From: RGIG1918 sp964570895
Lineage (GTDB): Bacteria; Cyanobacteriota; Vampirovibrionia; Gastranaerophilales; Gastranaerophilaceae
Direction of reading: 5' to 3'
Assembly (NCBI GenBank): GCA_964570895.1
Contig: CAZMZD010000002.1
Span: 186,001 to 250,000 of the forward strand
Length of the DNA stretch: 64,000 nucleotides
Each line of letters begins with the position of its first letter. Position 1 is the first letter of the stretch. The translations under genes and the position numbers were made by a program. The notes under the pieces are model-generated. The model did not search any database, was not told where the DNA came from, and was given only the letters and a program-made list of their open reading frames with translations. Below are positions 1 through 5,717 of the stretch, piece by piece.

Positions 1-69
1 TTGATTTATGTAATCTAACGTTATTTCGCTTTCTTTTTTAAATTTTATTGTTTTGCTTTTAATTTCCAT
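1..69 (-). CDS. Partial hypothetical protein, N-terminal 23 residues
   Basis: Reading the minus strand from ATG at 69, the frame stays open to the window edge for 23 codons (MEIKSKTIKFKKESEIT and on). It is lysine-rich and points away from the gene at 128, so the 58-bp gap would be a divergent promoter region. There is no clear Shine-Dalgarno sequence before the ATG. Too little is visible to name a family; it could also be a chance open frame. Confidence 0.4.
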   Translation of the reverse strand, partial: MEIKSKTIKFKKESEITLDYINQ

Positions 70-127
70 AGCTAAATTCTATCAAAAAAATTTTTTTCGT
101 GTTTTAAATGAATAGAAAGGCGGAAAA

Positions 128-670
128 ATGAATATAAGTTTTGGAAAAGTGATACCTGTAAAAGTGTTTGTTGACGGGAAAGAAACAACAAAAGATAAGC
201 AAATAAAAACGGTTACAAACATTCTGTGTTCTAATTTAAGGAAAGAAAAACACTACGAAAACACTTGGAATGCAGAGCAGCAAAGAAGATATTTTGCCGC
301 CATGATTAAAGATTATAAACTTCCGCAAGGCGCAAACAGCTATAAACCAAACGAAAAATTTTCCCCTTCAAATGTTTGTGGTATGACCGTGAAAACCGCG
401 AATGGCGAGCAAAAAAGATATCTTTTAACAGGCGCGGATATTGAAAGATATGCAAAAATTGGGGAGCAATTTGGAATTGATATTAATTCAAATGGTTATT
501 CTAGAGAATATGCTTTTGAAAAGTATAACAATGAATTAAAGGCGATGACGAAAAATAAAAGCGCGCTTTTGGATAAAACTTTGATGATTAATGCAATTCA
601 AGACCAAGAAGCAAAAAAAGAAAAAGATCAATTCAAAATTGCTTTAATTGACTTTGTACCCGAGGGGTAA
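128..670 (+). CDS. Hypothetical protein with N-terminal SFG motif, 180 aa
   Basis: I do not recognise a family. The start is supported by GAAAGGCGG a few bases upstream of the ATG. Residues 4-6 are S-F-G followed by K, the short N-terminal motif also seen in the genes at 28019, 47378 and 49731. The protein is hydrophilic, rich in K, N, Y and Q, with no signal peptide or membrane helix. Its last codons (VPEG) run straight into the repeat region that starts at 674, so the C-terminus may have been cut or replaced by the repeat. It stands alone, with no gene on its strand for the next 1.1 kb. Confidence 0.7.
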   Translation: MNISFGKVIPVKVFVDGKETTKDKQIKTVTNILCSNLRKEKHYENTWNAEQQRRYFAAMIKDYKLPQGANSYKPNEKFSPSNVCGMTVKTANGEQKRYLLTGADIERYAKIGEQFGIDINSNGYSREYAFEKYNNELKAMTKNKSALLDKTLMINAIQDQEAKKEKDQFKIALIDFVPEG

Positions 671-673
671 GGA

Positions 674-875
674 GCGGATTTTCTGACAGGCGAAGCCCTG
701 TAAAGCGAAAGCCGCAATTACGACAGCGATAGCGAAGTGATGACAGGCTTGAGCGATTAAGAAAATCCAAGACAGCGGATTTTCTGACAGGCGAAGCCCT
801 GTAAAGCGAAAGCCGCAATTACGACAGCGATAGCGAAGTGATGACAGGCTTGAGCGATTAAGAAAATCCAAGACA
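674..875. repeat. Perfect 101-bp tandem duplication (2 copies)
   Basis: Copy 1 is 674-774 and copy 2 is 775-875; I compared them base by base and found no difference. Each unit begins GCGGATTTTC and ends near GAAAATCC, so GGATTTTC and GAAAATCC form inverted ends, with an inner ACAGG/CCTGT pair. The unit is visibly richer in G+C than the flanking genes. Open frames across it shift between copies and look non-coding. Confidence 0.95.
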
Positions 876-1044
876 GCAAGCGCCAGCTTAGCGAACACCC
901 CGAGGGCTTTGGTTGCTTTAGTCGTTTGCGAGCTTTGCGAGCAATTACGAATAAAGTATGCGCAGATTGCGTAAGAAAATCAAGCTTTGCTTAGATTTTC
1001 AAGCAAGCCAGAAGCGTGAGGCGAAAGCGGGAAAGCGCGGAGTT
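876..1044. other. Intergenic stretch with hairpin, no gene seen
   Basis: There is no credible coding frame. The stretch holds GC-richer sequence with repeated GCGAG/TTGCGAG words and a hairpin at 975-1000 (GAAAATC ... GATTTTC with an AAGC/GCTT inner stem), using the same GAAAATC/GATTTTC words as the ends of the 101-bp unit. It looks like decayed copies of the neighbouring repeat. Confidence 0.6.
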
Positions 1045-1066
1045 GTAGGGTGCGTTTATCCGCACC
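1045..1066 (+). repeat. 22-bp palindromic repeat, left copy
   Basis: GTAGGGTGCGTTTATCCGCA(CC). It is itself nearly palindromic around TTTAT. An inverted copy with one mismatch lies at 1374-1395 and a third copy at 20000-20021, so this is a dispersed family. Confidence 0.85.
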
Positions 1067-1177
1067 GTAATTGCGACGAAATCCAAGAACGTAGGCTATG
1101 CATTGCCTTACAAAAGCAATAACAGTCACCCTGAACTAGCCTCCTTTTGTCGAAATCTATCGATTTCGTGCAAAATG

Positions 1178-1359
1178 TGTCATTCTGAACAGCTGGCGCA
1201 TACAGGCTCACAAGAAATTTTTGTCATTCTGAACTTGTTTCAGAATCTTAAAAATTTCTGTTCGTTTTGCATTGTTTCAGAATCTTGCAAACTCAAGAAA
1301 CTCAACTTTGTTTGTCGCGCCTCAAGGCTTATAAGATGCTGAAATAAATTCAGCATGAC
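1178..1359. repeat. Cluster of HAEFISAS-type dispersed hairpin repeats
   Basis: The motif TGTCATTCTGAAC occurs at 1178-1190 and again at 1222-1249, the latter as a complete hairpin (ATTCTGA ... TCAGAAT). A second hairpin in the other orientation is at 1333-1359 (AAGATGCTGAA ... TTCAGCATGAC). Translated, such repeats give the well-known artefact peptides HAEFISAS and NLFQNL. They are intergenic and do not encode a protein. Confidence 0.8.
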
Positions 1360-1373
1360 GGTTTATGTTTTGC

Positions 1374-1395
1374 GGTGCGTATAAACGCACCCTAC
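1374..1395 (-). repeat. 22-bp palindromic repeat, right inverted copy
   Basis: This is the reverse complement of the copy at 1045-1066 with one substitution (A for C in the loop). Together the two bracket 307 bp as inverted repeats. Confidence 0.85.
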
Positions 1396-1397
1396 CT

Positions 1398-1591
1398 CTA
1401 TCTTTTAAACACAAATTCTTTTTCTTGATAGTTTTTGCAATAGTCAACAACTTCGTCAACTGTTGTTGCAATATGGAATAATTCTTTGTTTTGCTCTGTT
1501 GCGAAACCGAATTTATAGAAATTTTCAAACATTACAAATAGTGGGTCGTAAAAACCATCAACGTTTAGAAAAATAATGCCTTTTTTGTGGT
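1398..1591 (-). pseudogene. 3' fragment of LOG-family gene (duplicate of 2682-2875)
   Basis: This segment aligns without gaps to the last 194 bp of the LOG-family gene at 2682-3251, including its stop codon, with five substitutions that I could count. It encodes only the C-terminal ~64 residues (ending EFVFKR), lacks the nucleotide-binding half, and starts abruptly at 1591. Orientation matches the intact gene, so the two copies are direct repeats 1284 bp apart. It is a gene remnant rather than a functional gene. Confidence 0.92.
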
Positions 1592-1597
1592 TCAAAC

Positions 1598-1619
1598 AGC
1601 GGGCTTTATGCCCGCTTTT
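1598..1619 (+). terminator. Hairpin with short T tract
   Basis: AGCGGGC (1598-1604), loop TTTAT, GCCCGCT (1610-1616), then TTT. It lies right beside the broken edge of the LOG fragment. A weaker GC hairpin followed by T6 lies near 1663-1686. Confidence 0.6.
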
Positions 1620-1745
1620 GCGTATTTATTAACTACTCTGCGCATATTTTTATATCTTACCCAGCGGACAAAAGTGCCCGTTTTTTGTGTTGCATAATGA
1701 ATGTGTAAGTTATTTTTTACTCCAATTTGTTTTATGTTAAGTATC

Positions 1746-1770
1746 GAGCCCCCAAAGGGCTCTTTTTTTT
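1746..1770 (+). terminator. Rho-independent terminator-like hairpin
   Basis: GAGCCC (1746-1751), loop CCAAA, GGGCTC (1757-1762) followed by eight T. It sits upstream of the gene at 1838 and would insulate it from upstream plus-strand transcription. Confidence 0.7.
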
Positions 1771-1837
1771 GCCCGATTTGCAATCTGCTATATTAAGGAA
1801 GTAATTAAATATTGTAAATTAAAAAAAGGAGAATTAA

Positions 1838-2332
1838 ATGAAGGAAGCCGCAAACACTTTTCAAAAATCGGAACAATTAAATCCAAAAGACATTGTTCGT
1901 TTTAAGCAACAGTTTGTTGATAATTTGCTCGGAGATTACAAAAATGGAGTATTTACAGAAAGGATACTTAATTATAAAGCAAAACCATTAAGCACAATTA
2001 AAACTTTTTATACCAATTATAAAAATATGCTAAATGATAAGAGCCATATCAATTCTGATAAATTTTATCATGCCAAGGCAAATTGTGAAGCAGGACAATT
2101 TTATGACCCAGCAAATGCTTTAATTTTGGATTTTGCAAAAGAATTGAATGATTTAATCCAGAAAAATATTTTTAAAAGAAACGGATTAACATTTAAACAA
2201 AATATGCAAGATAGCGCAAACGATCTGCAAGCTGATTATTATGGATTGACAAGGGGTTTGCTTAATCCATTTTTAAATTGTGGAAAAGAATTAGACCGAA
2301 GTTTTCTGAATGGTTTAAATAAAATCGATTAA
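1838..2332 (+). CDS. Hypothetical 164-aa protein, possible toxin/effector-like domain
   Basis: The start is well supported: AAAAAAAGGAG ends about 6 nt before the ATG. No signal peptide or membrane helix is visible. The C-terminal half carries a HAKANCEA segment and a later DSANDLQADYYG segment; from memory this H-x3-N-C-x-A ... D-S-x2-D-x2-A-x3-G spacing resembles DUF6973-like C-terminal domains of some secreted effectors, but I cannot verify it. The gene lies between the two direct copies of the LOG 3' end and converges, with a 4-bp overlap, on the small membrane protein at 2329. Transfer as cargo of that duplication is plausible. Confidence 0.6.
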   Translation: MKEAANTFQKSEQLNPKDIVRFKQQFVDNLLGDYKNGVFTERILNYKAKPLSTIKTFYTNYKNMLNDKSHINSDKFYHAKANCEAGQFYDPANALILDFAKELNDLIQKNIFKRNGLTFKQNMQDSANDLQADYYGLTRGLLNPFLNCGKELDRSFLNGLNKID

Positions 2333-2562
2333 CGAGTATAGCAAACATTAATGTCTTCGAGCCATTTTTTCCCAGCTTTTAGGCAGTTTGTTTCGTTTAT
2401 TCGAGTTAATTTTCCATTAAGATATATTTCCAAACCTTCTGCGCATAACCCATCTTCTATGCAGTCTATATGGGTGTATTTGTATGGTTTGTTAAAGCGA
2501 CATAAGAAATAGCTTGCTAACGCAATACAAGAAATTAAAATTATAACAGCTTGCTTTTTCAT
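2329..2562 (-). CDS. Small membrane-anchored or secreted protein, 77 aa
   Basis: The N-terminus MKKQAVIILISCIALASYF is a single hydrophobic helix that could be a signal anchor or signal peptide. The remaining ~55 residues are hydrophilic with four cysteines (in HIDCIEDGLC, TNCLKAG and NVCYTR), which suggests disulphides outside the cytoplasm. The upstream ribosome site is weak (GTGAG). Its last four bases overlap the end of the convergent gene at 1838-2332. I do not recognise a family; an immunity or anchoring partner of the neighbour is only a guess. Confidence 0.55.
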   Translation of the reverse strand: MKKQAVIILISCIALASYFLCRFNKPYKYTHIDCIEDGLCAEGLEIYLNGKLTRINETNCLKAGKKWLEDINVCYTR

Positions 2563-2681
2563 TTTGACTCACGATTTTTCTTCGCTCTATCGTATCATTT
2601 TTGACACGAATGGTAAAGTGTTCGCGCTTTGTCTAAGACGTGTTGTAAATATTATTGTGTGGCAATTGGCGCGTGGTGCAA

Positions 2682-3251
2682 CTATCTTTTAAACACAAAT
2701 TCTTTTTCTTGATAGTTTTTGCAATAGTCAATTACTTCGTCAACGGTTGTTGCGATGTGGAATAATTCTTTGTTTTGCTCTGTTGCGAAACCGAATTTAT
2801 AGAAATTTTCAAACATTACAAATAGTGGGTCGTAAAAACCATCAACGTTTAGAAAAATAATGCCTTTTTTGTGGTAGGAAAGCTGTTTTGTGACTATAAC
2901 TTGGAAAATTTCATCCATCGTGCCAAAGCTTCCGGGGAGCGCAATAAAAAAATCCGCCAAATTTTCCATCTGGATTTTTCTTTCATTCATATCATCAACA
3001 ATAACGGATTTTGATATATTTTTATTTTCTATTCCGATGTTTGAAAAGATTTTTGGCATAATGCCTGTAACATGAGCGCCATATTTTACCGCAGAATTTG
3101 CAACAACCCCCATGCAGCCAACACACGAACCGCCATAAACTAAATCAAAACCTTCTTTAGCTATCTTTTCGCCTAAGGCGGCTGCAATATCGTAGAATTT
3201 TTTATCTAAATGGTTGCTTGATGAGCAGTATACGCAAATTGTTTTTTTCAT
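2682..3251 (-). CDS. LOG-family (TIGR00730) Rossmann protein
   Basis: The family (cytokinin riboside 5'-monophosphate phosphoribohydrolase, YvdD/LOG) removes ribose 5-phosphate from nucleoside monophosphates. At 189 aa it has the usual length, with the N-terminal VYCSSSNHLD strand and loop, a GGS-x2-GCMG segment where GGG-x2-GLMG is usual, NERKIQM, and LPGSFGTMDEIF where PGG-x-GT-x2-E is usual. The two glycine-to-serine changes lie in the nucleotide-binding signature, so activity is uncertain. The last 194 bp also exist at 1398-1591. The upstream sequence CGGAGAAATAATG gives a good ribosome site. Confidence 0.88.
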   Translation of the reverse strand: MKKTICVYCSSSNHLDKKFYDIAAALGEKIAKEGFDLVYGGSCVGCMGVVANSAVKYGAHVTGIMPKIFSNIGIENKNISKSVIVDDMNERKIQMENLADFFIALPGSFGTMDEIFQVIVTKQLSYHKKGIIFLNVDGFYDPLFVMFENFYKFGFATEQNKELFHIATTVDEVIDYCKNYQEKEFVFKR

Positions 3252-3310
3252 TATTTCTCCGTTTTTATTTTAGTATAGAATATTGCTTTGAAAATGTAAA
3301 ATTTTGAATA

Positions 3311-3345
3311 AAAAAATAGGCTGTGACGAGCACAACCTATTTTTA
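3311..3345 (-). terminator. Rho-independent terminator of tuf
   Basis: On the minus strand AATAGGTTGTG pairs with CACAGCCTATT (11 bp, one G-U) around loop CTCGT, followed by seven T. It lies 18 bp after the tuf stop codon. Confidence 0.9.
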
Positions 3346-3362
3346 TTTGGAATTTATTTTGA

Positions 3363-4571
3363 CTAAGCGATGATTTTGTCTACAACGCCTGCGCCAACTG
3401 TTCTTCCGCCTTCACGGATTGCAAATCTCATACCTTGTTCGATTGCAACCGGTGCGATAAGTTCAACTTCCATTTCTACGTTATCACCAGGCATAACCAT
3501 TTCACCTTTGAATTTGATTGAACCGGTTACGTCAGTTGTTCTGATGTAGAATTGTGGTCTGTATCCTGGGAAGAATGGAGTGTGACGTCCACCTTCTTCT
3601 TTTTTCAATACATAAACATTCGCTGTGAAGTGAGTGTGTGGTTTGATTGAACCAGGTTTTGCAAGAACTTGACCACGTTGGATTTCAGTTTTATCGATAC
3701 CACGAAGTAAAGCACCGATGTTGTCGCCAGCAAGACCTTCATCAAGAAGTTTTCTGAACATTTCAACACCTGTAACAGTTGTTTTCTTTGTTTCGTGGAA
3801 ACCAACGATTTCAATTTCTTCGCCAACTTTAACTCTACCACGTTCGATTCTACCTGTAGCAACAGTACCACGACCTGTGATTGAGAAAATGTCTTCAACA
3901 GGCATCAAGAATGGTTGGTCAACATCACGTTCAGGAGTTGGAATGTAGCTATCAACTGCATCCATAAGTTCCCAAATTTTGTCAACCCATTCGTCTTCGC
4001 CGCGTTGGATTTTGTTATTAGCTTGAACAGCTTCTAAAGCTTTCAAAGCAGAACCTTTGATGAATGGAATGTTGTCGCCATCAAATTCATAAGAACTTAA
4101 CATTTCGCGAACTTCCATTTCAACTAAGTCTAAAAGTTCAGGGTCATCAACCATATCGCATTTGTTCATAAATACAACTAGGTTTGGAACACCAACTTGT
4201 CTTGCTAACAAGATGTGTTCACGAGTTTGAGGCATAGCACCGTCAGTAGCTGCAACAACGAGGATTGCGCCGTCCATTTGAGCTGCACCTGTAATCATGT
4301 TTTTAACATAGTCAGCGTGGCCTGGGCAGTCAACGTGAGCATAGTGACGACTATCTGTTTCGTACTCAACGTGTGCTGTTGAAATTGTGATACCACGAGC
4401 TTTTTCTTCTGGAGCTGCGTCGATTTCATCGAATTTCTTAGCTTCTGCTTTACCAGCTGCAGCCATACAACCTGTGATAGCTGCTGTTAACGTAGTTTTA
4501 CCGTGGTCAACGTGTCCAACGGTACCAATGTTAACGTGTGGCTTGTTTCTTTCGAATTTTTCTCTTGCCAT
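3363..4571 (-). CDS. tuf: Elongation factor Tu
   Basis: EF-Tu delivers aminoacyl-tRNA to the ribosome as a GTP complex. The 402-aa product is of usual length and shows G1 GHVDHGKT (19-26), the switch region RGITIS, G3 DCPGH (81-85) and G4 NKCD (136-139), then domain 2 (GRGTVATGRIERG) and domain 3 ending GAGVVDKIIA. The ribosome site AAAGGAGAAATT precedes the ATG. It is the last gene of a tRNA-Thr, tRNA-Tyr, tRNA-Thr, tuf series, an arrangement related to the tRNA-tufB operon of many bacteria, and is followed by a strong terminator. No other str-operon gene (rpsL, rpsG, fusA) is in the window. Confidence 0.99.
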   Translation of the reverse strand: MAREKFERNKPHVNIGTVGHVDHGKTTLTAAITGCMAAAGKAEAKKFDEIDAAPEEKARGITISTAHVEYETDSRHYAHVDCPGHADYVKNMITGAAQMDGAILVVAATDGAMPQTREHILLARQVGVPNLVVFMNKCDMVDDPELLDLVEMEVREMLSSYEFDGDNIPFIKGSALKALEAVQANNKIQRGEDEWVDKIWELMDAVDSYIPTPERDVDQPFLMPVEDIFSITGRGTVATGRIERGRVKVGEEIEIVGFHETKKTTVTGVEMFRKLLDEGLAGDNIGALLRGIDKTEIQRGQVLAKPGSIKPHTHFTANVYVLKKEEGGRHTPFFPGYRPQFYIRTTDVTGSIKFKGEMVMPGDNVEMEVELIAPVAIEQGMRFAIREGGRTVGAGVVDKIIA

Positions 4572-4632
4572 TTTCTAATTTCTCCTTTTCGTATTGAGAG
4601 TGTTTTATTATTTTATTTATTGGTTTTAATTT

Positions 4633-4704
4633 TGCCCTTGATGAGATTTGAACTCATGGCCTCTCCCTTACCAAGGGAGTGCGCTACCCCTGCGCCACAA
4701 GGGC
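4633..4704 (-). tRNA. tRNA-Thr(GGT)
   Basis: It folds as a cloverleaf: acceptor GCCCTTG/CAAGGGC with discriminator A, D arm GCGC/GCGC, anticodon stem CTCCC/GGGAG with loop TTGGTAA (anticodon GGT), and T stem ATGAG/CTCAT with loop TTCAAAT. CCA is not encoded. It ends 61 bp before the tuf start. Confidence 0.96.
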
Positions 4705-5034
4705 AGACTTTATTCAATTTTCAATTTCTTAACGAGGCGCAAGTGCTTCGCACTGTCCGGTGTCTCGTTATACCGAAAGCAACACCGTTGCTTTCTTGCT
4801 GCTTTGCCGCACTCACTGTTTCGTGCCACAAGGGCAGACTTTATTCAATTTTCAATTTCTTAACGAGGCGCAAGTGCTTCGCACTGTCCGGTGTCTCGTT
4901 ATACCGAAAGCAACACCGTTGCTTTCTTGCTGCCTTGCTACACTCACTGTTTCGTGCCACAAGGGCAGACTTTATTTAGTTTTCAATTTTTTAACGAGGC
5001 GCAAGTGCTTCGCACTGTCTTGTGCCCCATTACA
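4694..5034. repeat. 131-bp tandem repeat carrying the tRNA-Thr 5' end
   Basis: Units start at 4694, 4825 and 4956 (period 131). The first two are nearly identical; the third matches for about 64 bp and then decays. Each unit begins with GCCACAAGGGC, the reverse complement of the first 11 nt of tRNA-Thr(GGT), followed by the tRNA leader sequence. The spacer between the two tRNA genes (4705-5055) is essentially only this repeat. Confidence 0.95.
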
Positions 5035-5055
5035 CATAAAATATTTAAAAAAGTT

Positions 5056-5138
5056 TGGGCAGGGGTGGATTCGAACCACCGTAGTCGTTAGACGGCAGAT
5101 TTACAGTCTGCTCCCTTTAGCCACTCGGGCACCTACCC
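5056..5138 (-). tRNA. tRNA-Tyr(GTA)
   Basis: It is a class II tRNA with a long variable arm: acceptor GGGTAGG/CCTGCCC with discriminator A, anticodon stem around loop CTGTAAA (anticodon GTA), variable arm near CCGTCTAACGACTACGG, and T stem GGTGG/CCACC with loop TTCGAAT. CCA is not encoded. Confidence 0.96.
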
Positions 5139-5498
5139 ATATTCAGTTTTCAATTTTCAGTTGAGTTTCACTCATGTAGGCGCTCCGTGTGGCGGGCTTA
5201 ACTTTTTATAATCCTCGCAAAAAAGATACTCAATCTTTTTTGCTCGGGCTCTGCAGTTGCGAGCTTACTCGGGCACCTACCCATATTCAGTTTTCAATTT
5301 TCAATTGAGTTTCACTCATGTAGGCGCTCCGTGTGGCACATGCGTCTGGCAAATTTGCAAGCAAATTTGTTCGTTCACTTTATTCACAACGACGCTTATC
5401 AACAGTTGCGCAACGTCAAAACCTCATCGGTTTCGCCGTTTGCTCACTCTGGCTGTCGCATTTCGGGCACCTACCCATATTCAGTTTTCAATTTTCAA
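5123..5498. repeat. Repeat carrying the tRNA-Tyr 5' end (3 copies)
   Basis: A 71-bp unit at 5123-5193 (overlapping the tRNA) recurs at 5267-5337 with one substitution, and its first 36 bp recur at 5463-5498. Each copy holds TCGGGCACCTACCC, the reverse complement of the first 14 nt of tRNA-Tyr, followed by the leader ATATTCAGTTTTCAATTTTC. Unrelated sequence separates the copies, so they are dispersed within the spacer rather than strictly tandem. No gene is visible in 5139-5544. Confidence 0.95.
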
Positions 5499-5544
5499 CA
5501 AGGCATGTTTTATTATTAACAAAACCCTCTTTATCTTGAAAATT

Positions 5545-5616
5545 TGCCGATGGAGGGAATCGAACCCCCAACCTACGGTTTACAAAACCGTTGCTCTACC
5601 ATTGAGCCACATCGGC
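5545..5616 (-). tRNA. tRNA-Thr(TGT)
   Basis: Acceptor GCCGATG/CATCGGC with discriminator A, anticodon stem ACGGT/ACCGT with loop TTTGTAA (anticodon TGT), and T arm GGGGG-TTCGATT-CCCTC. CCA is not encoded. It is the first gene of the tRNA-tuf unit. Confidence 0.95.
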
Positions 5617-5637
5617 AAATTCAAATTTTACTATTTA

Positions 5638-5666
5638 ATCTTATCTTCAACATATTGAACTGTCAA
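5638..5666 (-). promoter_or_regulatory. Sigma-70 promoter of the tRNA-tuf unit
   Basis: On the minus strand: TTGACA (5661-5666), 17-bp spacer, TAAGAT (5638-5643). The predicted start is about 15 nt before tRNA-Thr(TGT). It is the best -35/-10 match that I saw in the window. Confidence 0.8.
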
Positions 5667-5717
5667 GAAATTTGTATTTTTTGGGGGATATTTCTTGAAA
5701 AACAGATATTATTTGTT

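Noticed and set aside
633..898. Two overlapping minus-strand frames of 61 and 84 residues in the tandem repeat
   Set aside because: They arise because the 101-bp unit is not a multiple of three and reads open in several frames; the same peptide appears twice in different frames, and there is no ribosome site.
1103..1342. Plus-strand 79-residue frame with NLFQNLK
   Set aside because: Built from dispersed hairpin repeats; the peptide is a well-known translation artefact.
1322..1528. Minus-strand 68-residue frame ending HAEFISASYKP
   Set aside because: Reads out of frame through the LOG fragment and a repeat; not a gene.
1592..1783. Minus-strand 63-residue frame next to the LOG fragment
   Set aside because: It contains two terminator-like hairpins and no start signals.
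4825..4835. Extra tRNA genes or pseudo-tRNAs at the repeat copies
   Set aside because: Only the first 11-16 nt of the tRNAs are present; no anticodon or T arm follows.
671..5500. CRISPR array
   Set aside because: Repeat units are long (71-131 bp), few, contiguous or irregularly spaced, and lack unique spacers of constant length; no cas genes.
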